The notes below the pieces were generated by a model. It worked only from the letters and a program-made list of their open reading frames with translations, did not search any database and had not been told where the DNA came from. A program made the translations under genes and the position numbers. Positions 17,963 to 27,408 of a DNA stretch of 64,000 nucleotides are shown in pieces; the first letter of the stretch is position 1; every line of letters starts with the position of its first letter. The stretch is from Chryseobacterium gleum (GTDB lineage: Bacteria; Bacteroidota; Bacteroidia; Flavobacteriales_D; Crocinitomicaceae), in the NCBI GenBank assembly GCA_945888625.1, contig CAMDAH010000009.1, positions 30,446 through 94,445 of the forward strand, written 5' to 3'.

Positions 17963-18487
17963 TTAATTAAAAGCCTTAATAATTTTTGTCTGTTGAAGAA
18001 AAGCACCGCTTTCATTATAGAAGTTTAAAAAGTATTGGCCCGGAGCCAAATCACTTTCAAAATCCATTTGATGCCTAGAATCATTCATTTGTTCTTCTTT
18101 AATTAGTTTTCCATTTTGGTCAATCAATTGAATTTTAGTGGTGCCTTTTTGCTCATCTGGTCCTTGAATGATCGTGTAATTGTTAAATGGATTTGGGTAA
18201 ATCAAAAACGAAGGTGTTGAAACAATCATACCTGATGGATTGGGAGAAACTGGAAAGTTTACATCAGGTTGTTGAAATCCGTTATGAATTCGTCTTGTAC
18301 CAGCATTAGACCACTTTACAATTGGTTCCCCAATAGTGTAGGACACTGTATTTGTACTTCCAAAAATTAACGTTTGGCAATTTGCCACTTTTCCGGCACT
18401 TGCATAAACTCTTCTGTCAGGACCCTGTGCAAAACCTATTGTTGCAACCATAACTAGAAACAAAGAAAATAGAGTAAAATTTTTCAT
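17963..18487 (-). CDS. Small T9SS type A sorting-domain protein
   Basis: The 174-residue secreted protein has a signal peptide (MKNFTLFSLFLVMVATIGFAQ). A short mature part includes SYTIGEPIV and HNGFQQPD, common in Bacteroidota surface proteins. The type A C-terminal domain (about 95-174) begins FLIYPNPFNN and ends with YFLNFYNESGAFLQQTKIIKAFN. The C-terminal domain directs secretion through the type IX system and cell-surface anchoring. The mature part is short and has no recognisable enzyme domain. Confidence 0.8.
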   Translation of the reverse strand: MKNFTLFSLFLVMVATIGFAQGPDRRVYASAGKVANCQTLIFGSTNTVSYTIGEPIVKWSNAGTRRIHNGFQQPDVNFPVSPNPSGMIVSTPSFLIYPNPFNNYTIIQGPDEQKGTTKIQLIDQNGKLIKEEQMNDSRHQMDFESDLAPGQYFLNFYNESGAFLQQTKIIKAFN

Positions 18488-18677
18488 ACGTTGAATTTTA
18501 TTAAGTAAAAATATAAATATTTATCAAAGGAAATGTTTTTTTAGTGATTAAATTTTTATTAAAAGTTATTTGAACAGTTTTTAAGCACTTTATTTCTTCT
18601 AATTACAAGGTAACAGGCTGTATCAATCAAAAAATTCATGATATTTTTTTAACTTTACAAATTAACTAAGAAATACC

Positions 18678-20024
18678 ATGTTTGAAAATTTAACAGAAAA
18701 GTTTGAACGAGCATTTAAGGTGCTAAAAGGCCAAGGTCAAATATCCGAAATAAATGTTGCCGAATCCCTTAAAGAAGTGCGCAGAGCGCTATTAGATGCG
18801 GATGTGAATTTTAACACGGCAAAAAACTTTACTAATTCTGTTAAAGAAAAAGCGCTCGGAAGAGATGTCTTGCGTGCGGTTTCACCAGGACAATTAATGG
18901 TTAAAATTTGCCACGAAGAATTGAAGGAATTGATGGGTGGGAATGAGGTGGAAATTAATCTCAAAGGCAGTCCTGCCATTATTTTGATGTCGGGTCTACA
19001 AGGCTCGGGAAAAACGACGTTTACAGGAAAACTCGGCTCGTACCTTAAAAATAAGAAAAACAAAAAGGTTTTATTAGTTGCTTGTGATGTCTATCGTCCG
19101 GCGGCAATTGATCAGTTACATGTACTCGGCGAACAACTATCAATCGAAGTGTATTCAAATAAAGAGGAAAAAGACCCTGTCATTATTGCTTCCAATGCTG
19201 TTCAACATGCTAAAAGCAACGGTTTTAATGTGGTAATTGTCGATACGGCAGGACGTTTAGCCATCGATGAGGTCATGATGGATGAAATTGCCCGAGTAAA
19301 GACGGCTATCAATCCCAGTGAAACGTTATTTGTTGTTGATGCAATGACTGGCCAAGATGCGGTTAATACAGCTAAGGCCTTCAACGATAAAATTAATTTT
19401 GATGGTGTAATACTTACCAAATTAGATGGCGATACCCGAGGAGGTGCCGCCTTGACAATTAAGTCGGTGGTTAATAAACCAATTAAGTTTGTTGGAACAG
19501 GCGAGAAAATGGATGCCTTGGATATTTTTTATCCTTCTAGAATGGCGGATCGGATTCTTGGTATGGGAGACGTTGTGTCATTGGTGGAAAGGGCGCAAGA
19601 GCAGTACGATGAAGAGGAGGCAAGGAAGCTTCAGAAGAAAATCATGAAAGATCAATTTGATTTCAATGACTTTTTAGCGCAGTTGAATCAAATTAAGAAA
19701 ATGGGTAATGTAAAGGATTTGATGGGTATGATTCCTGGAATGGGTAAGGCAGTAAAAGATGTTGATGTGCCTGAAGATGCATTTAAAGGTGCTGAGGCAA
19801 TTATTTTATCGATGACTCCCAAGGAAAGAGCAACCCCAGGGGTGTTAAACACATCAAGAAAAAATAGAATTGCAAAGGGAAGTGGCACCAATATCATGGA
19901 AGTCAATAAGTTAATTAAACAGTTTGACGAAATGAAAAAAATGATGAAGATGATGAGTAACCCTCGTGCAATGGCGAATATGATGGGACAAATGAAAAAC
20001 ATGGGTGGCGGCATGCCTAGTTAG
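18678..20024 (+). CDS. ffh: Signal recognition particle protein Ffh
   Basis: Ffh is the GTPase of the signal recognition particle, which targets nascent membrane proteins to FtsY and SecYEG. The 448 residues comprise an N helical bundle (1 to about 90), a G domain with SGLQGSGKTTFTGKL (about 105-120), DTAGR and TKLDGDTRGG, and a methionine-rich M domain (about 325-448) that binds signal peptides and 4.5S RNA. The near-consensus TAACTTTA at 18650-18657 may be the -7 element. The next gene starts 3 bp after its stop. Confidence 0.97.
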   Translation: MFENLTEKFERAFKVLKGQGQISEINVAESLKEVRRALLDADVNFNTAKNFTNSVKEKALGRDVLRAVSPGQLMVKICHEELKELMGGNEVEINLKGSPAIILMSGLQGSGKTTFTGKLGSYLKNKKNKKVLLVACDVYRPAAIDQLHVLGEQLSIEVYSNKEEKDPVIIASNAVQHAKSNGFNVVIVDTAGRLAIDEVMMDEIARVKTAINPSETLFVVDAMTGQDAVNTAKAFNDKINFDGVILTKLDGDTRGGAALTIKSVVNKPIKFVGTGEKMDALDIFYPSRMADRILGMGDVVSLVERAQEQYDEEEARKLQKKIMKDQFDFNDFLAQLNQIKKMGNVKDLMGMIPGMGKAVKDVDVPEDAFKGAEAIILSMTPKERATPGVLNTSRKNRIAKGSGTNIMEVNKLIKQFDEMKKMMKMMSNPRAMANMMGQMKNMGGGMPS

Positions 20025-20027
20025 CAG

Positions 20028-20966
20028 ATGGAAAACGATTCTTTGTATCCCGAAAAACCAATACTAGAAAAGGAAGTAGTCAAAAATAACTGGGGATTAA
20101 CCATTTTTTCTATGGTTTTATTCGTGTTGTCACTATTATTATTTTTTTCGGAGCGATTTGAATTTATCTTTTTCCTAGTTTTTGTACTTTTTTTTCACGA
20201 AATGGGACATTTACTTTTCATGAAGTTTTTCAAGTACGAAAATGTTCGCATGTTATTCATTCCGCTTATGGGTGCTTTTGTGCAGGGTTCCAAAGAAAAA
20301 TATTCTCAGCGAGAAAGTTTACTAGTGGTCTTTTTTGGTCCAATTCCAGGTTTACTTATCGGTTGTTGTACGTTTGTTTATGCTGCTTTATACCACAACG
20401 ATTCTGCGCTGACTTTGGGTTCCGTATTTATATTTCTAAATGCTATCAATCTGTTACCTATCGATCCATTGGATGGGGGGCAATTATTTAAATTGTTGGT
20501 GCATCGCCAACGTGATTTGTTCTTAATGATTTTTGCGCTTATATCGTCTTTACTGATGATTTTAGTAGGTTTTTTAATTCAAGATTACCTCGTTATCGTT
20601 TTTGGCTTTATTATGGGTGTACGTGTCCGCGGAATGCAAAAAAATTATCTTTTACGCTCTAAATTGGATGATTTGAAAGTCAATTACTTTTGTTCTTACG
20701 ATGAACTTTCGAACCGCGATTATTCCATTATTAAAGATGTATTTATCGATAATTCGCCTGCATTTAAAAAGTTTAAGGATGTGACGGATGAGGATATTGG
20801 GCCTTATCTTGCGGCGCAGGTCAACGCTTTATTAGTAACTCCACTAATAAAAGATGCTTCTTTGCTGTTTAAAATTGTTTTGCTTTTTTTCTGGGTAAGC
20901 TCTTTTGTAATTCCAATAATTCTTATCTTTTCTTTCGATTTTACATGGTATTTTGAAAAATTATAA
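20028..20966 (+). CDS. Site-2 protease family (M50) membrane metalloprotease
   Basis: This 312-residue multi-span protein has HEMGH at 57-61 (zinc ligands and catalytic Glu) inside a hydrophobic helix and NLLPIDPLDGG (141-151, with D149 as third ligand), the two halves of an M50/S2P active site. About six spans are visible, the last near 285-305, with a soluble part around 205-275. Such proteases cut transmembrane substrates such as anti-sigma factors, but no such target is adjacent. It directly follows ffh and overlaps the secreted protein gene downstream by 14 bp. Confidence 0.8.
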   Translation: MENDSLYPEKPILEKEVVKNNWGLTIFSMVLFVLSLLLFFSERFEFIFFLVFVLFFHEMGHLLFMKFFKYENVRMLFIPLMGAFVQGSKEKYSQRESLLVVFFGPIPGLLIGCCTFVYAALYHNDSALTLGSVFIFLNAINLLPIDPLDGGQLFKLLVHRQRDLFLMIFALISSLLMILVGFLIQDYLVIVFGFIMGVRVRGMQKNYLLRSKLDDLKVNYFCSYDELSNRDYSIIKDVFIDNSPAFKKFKDVTDEDIGPYLAAQVNALLVTPLIKDASLLFKIVLLFFWVSSFVIPIILIFSFDFTWYFEKL

Positions 20967-21678
20967 CAGCAAAATTTTAATGCTAATTTTCGTCTCATTA
21001 TGCTTTAACCTGAAGTATTTTGGACAATGCGATCGTGTGCTAATTCAAGGTCAAGTAATTGATTCGTTGTTCCCGCAAGCATTTTATAATTTAATGGTCA
21101 TTAATAAAACAAATGGGAGAGGTGTTTTTGGTCAGCCTAATGGCTATTTTTCTGTTTTAGCAACGCCCAATGATGTAATTGCCTTGTCAACAAAATATTA
21201 TCCCATCTATCAATTTACGGCTTTTCCAGATTCTAATTGTCAATGTCAAGTTATTGCGTATATCGAACGTATCCCGCAGGAATTTAAGGAGGTAATTGTT
21301 CGGCCCTTAAAATCCCTTCAGCAGTTGAAAGAGGAACGCGCTGGTCTTGCTTTGAGGGAAACTAAATTAGTGACGGGTATCGGTGTTTTGGAAAGTCCAA
21401 TTACAGCGATTTATCAGGCATTCTCTAAAAAAGAGCAAAATAAAAAGTGGATTGCGGAGCAAGAATACAAGGACGATCAACGAAAAGTGGTGAAAGAATT
21501 ATTAAGGTTGTACGTGTCCTTTGATATTATAAGTTTAACGGAAGATGAATTTGATGATTTTATAGGTTTTCTTAACTTGGACACTGATTTTTTAAAAACG
21601 GCATCGGAGATGGATTTAATTATGTTTATCAAGGACAAATATGACCACTTTCGTAGGTTTCGTGTTAAACCTGAATAA
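20953..21678 (+). CDS. Secreted protein with carboxypeptidase-regulatory-like domain
   Basis: The 241-residue protein has a signal peptide (KNYNSKILMLIFVSLCFNLKYFGQ), then a beta-sandwich resembling CarboxypepD_reg-like domains (VLIQGQVIDSLFPQAFYNLMV to about 110) and an alpha-helical C-terminal half. Its function is unknown. The start is probably the TTG at 20953: it keeps the two lysines needed for the signal peptide, whereas the first ATG (codon 10) would remove them. The 14-bp overlap with the M50 protease gene suggests translational coupling. It overlaps the opposing glycosyltransferase gene by 14 bp at the 3' end. Confidence 0.6.
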   Translation: MKNYNSKILMLIFVSLCFNLKYFGQCDRVLIQGQVIDSLFPQAFYNLMVINKTNGRGVFGQPNGYFSVLATPNDVIALSTKYYPIYQFTAFPDSNCQCQVIAYIERIPQEFKEVIVRPLKSLQQLKEERAGLALRETKLVTGIGVLESPITAIYQAFSKKEQNKKWIAEQEYKDDQRKVVKELLRLYVSFDIISLTEDEFDDFIGFLNLDTDFLKTASEMDLIMFIKDKYDHFRRFRVKPE

Positions 21679-22831
21679 CTTTTTCTAGTGTGTTAACAAT
21701 GGCGGCCCAATTGTATTTTTTAATGACAAATTCCCTCGCATTTTTTTGGATTTTTTCGTAGCTTTCCACGTCAGCTAGTAAGGTTTCTATGCCTTGTATT
21801 ATTTCTTCTTTTGTATCGGCCACCCAAATGGATTCTTGATGTAAGCCGTTAATGGCATTGTTTGCTAAGGTGGTTGTAACAGTTGGTATCCCCAAGGCCA
21901 TTGCCTCGAGAATTTTGTTTTGCATGCCGGTACCAATTTGCATGGGTGCTACAAGTATTTTTCCTTGAAGGTAGGATGTTCTAATATCATCTACCCACCC
22001 AGTTATGCTGGCATTGGGCGTACTTTTAATTTGTTGGATTAAACTGTTGGAAGGATTTGCGCCCGAAATGAGCAGCGTGCGATTAGGAATAGCCGGTAAA
22101 ATCGATTCTAAAAGAAAATTAATTGCATCGATATTCGGTGGATAATTAAGGTTGCCAACAAAAACTAAATCGTAGGTCTGTTTAACTTGAAGCTCTTCAA
22201 AATAGTAGGCGTCTATTCCATTGGGTAAAATGAGCATCTTGTTTTTGTCGGGATGCGCAATGTAATTCAAATCTTGTTGACTTATAATTGCCTGGTTTTC
22301 GAAATAATTGAAGATGCGTTGCTCATAATCTTTTAGGCGCCTTGCCTCTAAGTCAAAAATAAATTTTAACAAAAAATTGGACTTAATTGCCCTTCGTTCC
22401 ATGCCTTTGGAAAGGGCATCCATGTAATCAATGGTTTTCGGACAGTGATGGTAATTTTTCACGTATTCAGCTGAACGAATTAATTGACAAATGATATGGT
22501 CTGGTTTTATGTCGTCTAAAAGCGCGCTAATTTTTACTTTAATCTTGTAGTCAGTAAAATAGTTTACTTGGAGTGGTTTGCTATTAAATAGGCCAATAAA
22601 TAGTCGGAGAAACTTTCTGAATTTGGTTAGTTTGAAGAGGTGTATTTCTTTTGTAAATTGTTTAATTTCATTTACTTGTCTAGTAGATATTAAATCCTCT
22701 GTTAACGTAATTAAATAGATGTCGTGGTGGACTTGAAGGTATTTTAATAGGTAATAAGTCCTGAGTTTATCGCCTTTTTCAATTGGAAAAGGAAATCGTG
22801 TGGCTACCAAAACTATTTTTTTCCTAAGCAT
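21665..22831 (-). CDS. Family 4-like glycosyltransferase
   Basis: The 388-residue GT-B fold transferase shows an N-terminal Rossmann half starting KIVLVATRFPFPIEKGDKLRTYYLL and a C-terminal half with DLVFVGNLNYPPNIDAI, GTGMQNKILEAMALGIPTV and a terminal helix. These are typical of GT4 enzymes that transfer nucleotide-activated sugars onto glycolipids. Its start overlaps the end of the upstream glycosyltransferase by 8 bp, in an apparent operon with the LptF/G permease. The acceptor is presumably an envelope glycan, by inference from neighbours. Confidence 0.85.
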   Translation of the reverse strand: MLRKKIVLVATRFPFPIEKGDKLRTYYLLKYLQVHHDIYLITLTEDLISTRQVNEIKQFTKEIHLFKLTKFRKFLRLFIGLFNSKPLQVNYFTDYKIKVKISALLDDIKPDHIICQLIRSAEYVKNYHHCPKTIDYMDALSKGMERRAIKSNFLLKFIFDLEARRLKDYEQRIFNYFENQAIISQQDLNYIAHPDKNKMLILPNGIDAYYFEELQVKQTYDLVFVGNLNYPPNIDAINFLLESILPAIPNRTLLISGANPSNSLIQQIKSTPNASITGWVDDIRTSYLQGKILVAPMQIGTGMQNKILEAMALGIPTVTTTLANNAINGLHQESIWVADTKEEIIQGIETLLADVESYEKIQKNAREFVIKKYNWAAIVNTLEKVIQV

Positions 22832-23999
22832 TGAAGATTGTTTTTAAGTTTTGAATAGCTATTTCTTGAGTGAATTGTTCCTTTATTATGCCTAGTACTG
22901 CATCTCGATTTTCGTTAAGTTTCATTGGGCTATCTAAAAGACTGCTGAGTTGATCTATTGCTTCTTCTTTTGTTTTAAATGAGGACAATTTGTCGGATAA
23001 ATTTATGCCCTCAGCGGATTTTTGACTTAATACAACAGGCACAGCGGCATTCATGGCTTCCAATACTTTTATTTTTATACCACTACCGATCCGAATGGGG
23101 GATACAAAAATGCCATGCGTTTTTAAAAATTCGGATGCGTCGCTCACTGAACCATAAACGATTACACCCGCTATTTTAGTTGTTCGAAATACTTCTTTGG
23201 AACCGAAGCCTGCAATGTGAAAGGTTAGGTCAGGATAGCGTTTTTGAAGACTTGTAAATACATTTTTAATAAACCAATTTATTGCGTCTACATTAGGAAA
23301 CCATCCAAAATTTCCAATAAAACAGAGGCTGTTTTTTTTAATTGTTTCCGCCGGTGTAACGGGAAGCAGCGATACGGGAACGCAATGAATTTTGGTTGAG
23401 GAGTATTGTTTGAAATAGTCAAAATCAGTTTGACAAATGGCAGCAATAAAATCTACTTTTTCAACGATAGCCACTTCGTAATTCCCTACTTTTTTAGCCA
23501 ACCTATTCAAATATAACCGTTTAATACTGTTTTGTTCAGTTCGCGCGTAATCGGTCCAAATTTGTTTTTCAATGTTGTGACTTCTGTAAATTATTTTTGC
23601 CTTGGAAAGTGACCTTAGCTTATCGAGGTAGGCACTTGCATAAAATCCGTCTAAGAACACATAATCATAATCGTTTTTCTCGAGTAATTCTTCTATTTTC
23701 TGACCTAACACATCTTTCTTATAACGAAGTAAGTTGTAGGGTAGTTTTGAGAAAAAAGAACTTAAAAGTGGGAATAATTGAAGTGCTGTATTGAGTTCGA
23801 TTGGGTGAAATTTGATTTGATCTTTCTTTGTGATCGCTTGAAATGTCGCATCGAATGGGTGTTTTTTTGTTGATATTACAAGGTAATCAATCTGCCCGTT
23901 AACCTGTTCATTCAAATCGTCTAAAAACCGATTGATTGCGAAACTTCCGCCGTCAACAATTGGATATGCAGGTTTTTGGCTAATGTATAGTACCTGCAT
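22824..23999 (-). CDS. Family 4-like glycosyltransferase
   Basis: The 391-residue GT-B glycosyltransferase is related in layout to its downstream neighbour: an N-terminal half starting VLYISQKPAYPIVDGGSFAINRFL, then NSLCFIGNFGWFPNVDAINWF and IRIGSGIKIKVLEAMNAAVPVV in the nucleotide-sugar-binding half. The shared pattern suggests an old tandem duplication. Its start lies inside the last 20 bp of the LptF/G-type permease gene, so translation is likely coupled. Donor and acceptor sugars cannot be told. Confidence 0.85.
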   Translation of the reverse strand: MQVLYISQKPAYPIVDGGSFAINRFLDDLNEQVNGQIDYLVISTKKHPFDATFQAITKKDQIKFHPIELNTALQLFPLLSSFFSKLPYNLLRYKKDVLGQKIEELLEKNDYDYVFLDGFYASAYLDKLRSLSKAKIIYRSHNIEKQIWTDYARTEQNSIKRLYLNRLAKKVGNYEVAIVEKVDFIAAICQTDFDYFKQYSSTKIHCVPVSLLPVTPAETIKKNSLCFIGNFGWFPNVDAINWFIKNVFTSLQKRYPDLTFHIAGFGSKEVFRTTKIAGVIVYGSVSDASEFLKTHGIFVSPIRIGSGIKIKVLEAMNAAVPVVLSQKSAEGINLSDKLSSFKTKEEAIDQLSSLLDSPMKLNENRDAVLGIIKEQFTQEIAIQNLKTIFNA

Positions 24000-25443
24000 T
24001 ACTTTTATTTTTTTTGATCTTTTTTCCCCAGAATTCCCTGCTAAAAATAGGCGAGTCGTTTGCTGCAGCTATACTTATAAGTAGTGCAATTGGCGTGAAA
24101 ATTATTCCAGCAATCCACATGCCTACCCACGGGGAAACGATATAGGTATTCGCTAGGTTTTCTCCAATGCTTATGATGATGAAGTAAATCATAAAAATTA
24201 TGGCTGCGATTACAACGGGCGCTCCAAATCCACCTCTCCGAATGATTGCACCCAGTGGACCGCCAATAAAAAAGAGGACTACAATGGCATAGGTTAGGGC
24301 AAATTTACGATGAAATTCAATCCAATACTGGTCCTCCTCGCGATCAACTGTTTTCATGAAGTCTTGCTGGCTTTCAATGTTTTGGTTTAACCGTCTTAGC
24401 GATGAAACACTCTCGTTTAGGGTTTTTTCTTTATCCTTTTTGCTTAATTGTTCAAAATTTATCGCCTTTGGAATTTCACCTCCCATTCGATCAATCAATT
24501 GATTTTCCTTAATTTTTAGTTTGAAGAAATAGGATGAACTGGACATTAATCCATCAACGAAGGCCGCTTTAATTTTATTTTTCTTCGCTTTCAATGAGTC
24601 AATAGCTGCATTTATTTGAAATACATTCAACATTTCAAATTTATCAGTAAATATCTCTTCCTCCGATCGGTTTAAGGTAAATCCAGTAACATTCATTTTA
24701 TATGATGCTCTCCTGAAGCTCGAAATGCGCGAAGGGCGTGTGCTATTTGTCCCTGGTTCTTCTTTTCCATTGGGTAGAAAAACTGGGCTTTGAATTTCAA
24801 GCTCTTCGAAAATTACGCCATCTTTTAGATCAAAAAACAAGAACATTCCGTTAGTTGATCGGTACAATCGAGCTTCTTTTGCCTTAACGGTCTTAAACTC
24901 AGTTGGCGTGGAATGATCGTGAATGATGATGTCTTTGAATAAACTATCGCTGCCTGACTTCACCTTTATAGCGTATCCTTCAAGTTCTTTTGTGTAAACG
25001 CCAGGTGTTATGATGGTTGATAATTTTGTGTTCTGTATATCGTATATCAAGGAATGCCACTTAAGATTGGCAACTGGAATAACATAATTGGCAAAATAAA
25101 AGGTGAAACCAGCTATAAAAAGCACCACGACGGTTAATGGTCGCATAATTTTATAAAGTGATAGGCCACTCGATTTTAAGGCTGTTAGTTCGTTACTTTC
25201 TGCTAAATTGCCGAAGGTCATTAGTGATGAAAGTAAAATCGCTAGCGGTAAAGCAAGAGGAATTAAGCTGGCTGAAACATAAAATAATAATTCTAGAATT
25301 ACCCAAATACCGAGACCTTTACCAATCAAATCATCAATGTAAACCCAAAAGAATTGCATGATTAATATAAACATTGAAATCACCAAGGTGATTAGAAATG
25401 GCCCAATAAAAGATCGAATACTAAAAAGGTAAAGCCGTTTCAA
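23980..25443 (-). CDS. LptF/LptG-family LPS export permease
   Basis: LptF/LptG proteins form the inner-membrane part of the LPS transporter with the ATPase LptB. This protein of about 487 residues has the family plan: TM1 near the N-terminus (FIGPFLITLVISMFILIMQFF), two further spans, a large periplasmic jellyroll (about 130-370) and three C-terminal spans. No ATG precedes TM1. TTG at 25443 is chosen because a TATTTTTG -7 element occupies 25462-25469, although an in-frame TTG at 25464 also exists. It leads the operon with two glycosyltransferases. Confidence 0.85.
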   Translation of the reverse strand: MKRLYLFSIRSFIGPFLITLVISMFILIMQFFWVYIDDLIGKGLGIWVILELLFYVSASLIPLALPLAILLSSLMTFGNLAESNELTALKSSGLSLYKIMRPLTVVVLFIAGFTFYFANYVIPVANLKWHSLIYDIQNTKLSTIITPGVYTKELEGYAIKVKSGSDSLFKDIIIHDHSTPTEFKTVKAKEARLYRSTNGMFLFFDLKDGVIFEELEIQSPVFLPNGKEEPGTNSTRPSRISSFRRASYKMNVTGFTLNRSEEEIFTDKFEMLNVFQINAAIDSLKAKKNKIKAAFVDGLMSSSSYFFKLKIKENQLIDRMGGEIPKAINFEQLSKKDKEKTLNESVSSLRRLNQNIESQQDFMKTVDREEDQYWIEFHRKFALTYAIVVLFFIGGPLGAIIRRGGFGAPVVIAAIIFMIYFIIISIGENLANTYIVSPWVGMWIAGIIFTPIALLISIAAANDSPIFSREFWGKKIKKNKSNAGTIH

Positions 25444-25461
25444 GCTACTGATTTTTAAGTG

Positions 25462-25469
25462 CAAAAATA
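25462..25469 (-). promoter_or_regulatory. -7 promoter element of the LptF/G-type gene
   Basis: Minus-strand TATTTTTG (TAnnTTTG) overlaps the upstream TTG at 25464 and lies 18 nt before the TTG at 25443, favouring the latter as start. Confidence 0.45.
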
Positions 25470-25501
25470 AGGATAAAGTACCTTTTTCAATGCCGTGAAA
25501 G

Positions 25502-25885
25502 TTAGGCGCCTAAAAGTCGTTTCAAATCGCCAACTTGTTGATCCCACAACATACGTGAATTTTCTAAATCTTCCGGTTCGCTAAAGTCAATGATGCGTAG
25601 TGCGACCATAGAGGTCATCGAGTCGACTTGATAATTTATTTCAAAAAACGTTTCCAAGCCATTTTCTTCGTCTTCCAACCAAATAAAGCGAATTCTTGAA
25701 TTCATTTTGTGGTGTATTAATCGGGCTGATTCTACTACTCCGTCCCAATTAAAATGGTAGATGTCGTCGCTCGCAACAACATCGTCTGCAAACCATTCGC
25801 TCAGCCCTGTTGGCGATGCGATCATGTTTTCAAGAACACGAGGAGAGGTTTTTAATAAATATTCTAGTTCAAATTTTTCTTTCAT
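25502..25885 (-). CDS. START-like (SRPBCC) domain protein
   Basis: The 127-residue protein resembles the START-like/AHSA1 proteins common in Bacteroidota. It starts KEKFELEYLLKTSPRVLENMIASPTGLSEWFADDV, a typical first strand and helix of the SRPBCC fold, and ends with a long amphipathic helix (MLWDQQVGDLKRLLGA). The fold makes a cavity for hydrophobic ligands, and some relatives bind Hsp90. The ligand here is unknown. The ATG at 25885 matches the family start. A longer frame reaches 25936 but adds only basic residues. Confidence 0.75.
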   Translation of the reverse strand: MKEKFELEYLLKTSPRVLENMIASPTGLSEWFADDVVASDDIYHFNWDGVVESARLIHHKMNSRIRFIWLEDEENGLETFFEINYQVDSMTSMVALRIIDFSEPEDLENSRMLWDQQVGDLKRLLGA

Positions 25886-25949
25886 CCTCTTTATTCTTAA
25901 TAATCTTAATTTTGTTTGTCTTTGCAATGTAATCATTTTTTAATAACCA

Positions 25950-26684
25950 ATGGCATTAATAGATTCTTTTGAGAAAAATGGCGCCTTTCTTTTTAGGTAT
26001 AGGGGACAATTACCGCTTTTATTTTTTATTGTTGTTGTTCCTGTAACTTATTTTTACAACTACGACTTTTTGAAGCACTCCTCACTACTTAAATCGCTCG
26101 CTTTTATCTTATGCATTGCATTTATTCTAATTGGTCATATTTTAAGGATATTGATTGTGGGTTTTCGAAGTGAACATACTTCGGGAAGAAATCGACATGA
26201 ACAGGTGGCGCATCGATTGAATGTAAGCGGTTGGTATTCTGTCGTTAGGCATCCTTTATATTTTGCTAATTTTTTAATTTGGATGGGCTTGTCTTTTTAT
26301 CTTGTTAATCCGCTTTTAAGCGCCTTTCTCTGCGTATGTTATTGGTTGTATTACGAACGAATAATGTTACTCGAGGAAAAGTTTTTGGCAAATAATTTTG
26401 AAGGTGAATTTACAAGTTGGGCCACTAATGTGCCCGCTTTTGTTCCAAATATTTTTTTGTATAAAAAATCAGGAAATCGTTTTTCGATTAAAACGGTTTG
26501 TTCAAATGAGTACCCAAGTATCGTTTCTTCATTAACTACTTTGCTTGTGCTCATTCTTTTACGACGCTTATCGATGAGTGAACATTTCACGTGGTCTTTG
26601 ACAGATGTTTATTTTGCCTTGTCTATTTTAGTTTTTGGACTAACGTTTAGAATAATTAAGCACCGAACTTTTTGGTTTAAGTAA
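25950..26684 (+). CDS. Isoprenylcysteine methyltransferase-like membrane protein
   Basis: The 244-residue protein has about five or six membrane spans and the ICMT-type SAM-binding motif GWYSVVRHPLYFANFLIWMG (about 92-111) with a downstream glutamate-rich segment YYERIMLLEEKFL. The family methylates lipids or prenylated groups at the membrane. Some bacterial relatives methylate the 1-phosphate of Kdo2-lipid A, and proximity to envelope genes is compatible with that, but it is only inference. It diverges from the START-domain gene and converges with recR. Confidence 0.7.
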   Translation: MALIDSFEKNGAFLFRYRGQLPLLFFIVVVPVTYFYNYDFLKHSSLLKSLAFILCIAFILIGHILRILIVGFRSEHTSGRNRHEQVAHRLNVSGWYSVVRHPLYFANFLIWMGLSFYLVNPLLSAFLCVCYWLYYERIMLLEEKFLANNFEGEFTSWATNVPAFVPNIFLYKKSGNRFSIKTVCSNEYPSIVSSLTTLLVLILLRRLSMSEHFTWSLTDVYFALSILVFGLTFRIIKHRTFWFK

Positions 26685-26694
26685 CTCAGTTTTA

Positions 26695-27306
26695 TTAATG
26701 AGATATTTTAAATTCTTGTCGTTGCTCCAATGACCGACCTAGTGTTAACTCGTCGGTGTATTGTAACTCGGAACCAAATGCCACACCACGCGATAAAGAG
26801 GTTATTAAAAGTCCGTCTTTTTGTATTTTTTTAAACAAGTAAAAATTAGTGGTGTCTCCCTCCATAGTTGGACTTAAGGCCAGAATAACTTCTTTTATAG
26901 GGTGTTTAACTATACGTTCTTGTAGCGGAAGGATATTAAGATCTTGTGGACCTATACCGTCCATCGGAGAAATTAACCCACCTAGTACATGGTAAAGTCC
27001 TCTAAAAGTACTGGTGGCCTCAATGGCCATTACGTCTCTGATATCTTCCACAACACAAAGAATTGCAGGATTTCTTTTTGGGTTAATGCAAATAAAACAA
27101 ATGGGTTCATCACTAATGTTGCTACAAATGCTGCAACTGAATATGCTGTCTTTAAGCGCAACAATTGATTGGGTAAACTGCGCTATTTCTGCAGGGCTTC
27201 TTTTTAGTAAGTTGAGGGAGAGACGCAAAGCTGTTCGCTTTCCGATTCCTGGTAAAGAGGATAATTGGTCAACAACTTGTTCAAGCACTTTAGAAGGTAG
27301 ATTCAT
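26695..27306 (-). CDS. recR: Recombination protein RecR
   Basis: RecR works with RecO/RecF to load RecA at gaps. The 203-residue protein has the helix-hairpin-helix SSLPGIGKRTALRLS, a C4 zinc finger (CSICSNISDEPICFIC) and a Toprim domain starting LCVVEDIRDVMAIE. The start is set at the ATG at 27306, giving the usual N-terminus MNLPSKVLEQVVDQL. A full consensus promoter (TTTG-N22-TAAATTTG) ends 3 nt before this ATG, so the longer frame from 27348 would start upstream of the promoter core. Confidence 0.95.
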   Translation of the reverse strand: MNLPSKVLEQVVDQLSSLPGIGKRTALRLSLNLLKRSPAEIAQFTQSIVALKDSIFSCSICSNISDEPICFICINPKRNPAILCVVEDIRDVMAIEATSTFRGLYHVLGGLISPMDGIGPQDLNILPLQERIVKHPIKEVILALSPTMEGDTTNFYLFKKIQKDGLLITSLSRGVAFGSELQYTDELTLGRSLEQRQEFKISH

Positions 27307-27309
27307 GAA

Positions 27310-27343
27310 CAAATTTAAGTATATTGAATTGTTATCATTCAAA
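27310..27343 (-). promoter_or_regulatory. Consensus promoter of recR
   Basis: On the minus strand TTTG is followed by 22 bases and TAAATTTG, then only 3 nt to the ATG. It fits the Bacteroidota -33/-7 pattern and predicts a leaderless recR mRNA. Confidence 0.6.
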
Positions 27344-27370
27344 TTCATGACATAATTTATTCTAATGTAC

Positions 27371-27404
27371 TTGACTAAATTCTGTTTAAATAGCCTTAAA
27401 TTTG
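27371..27404 (+). promoter_or_regulatory. Consensus promoter of smpB
   Basis: TTG at 27371-27373 is followed by a spacer of 23 bases and TAAATTTG at 27397-27404, then 4 nt to the ATG at 27409. It is the divergent partner of the recR promoter and shares the identical TAAATTTG box. Confidence 0.6.
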
Positions 27405-27408
27405 CTTA

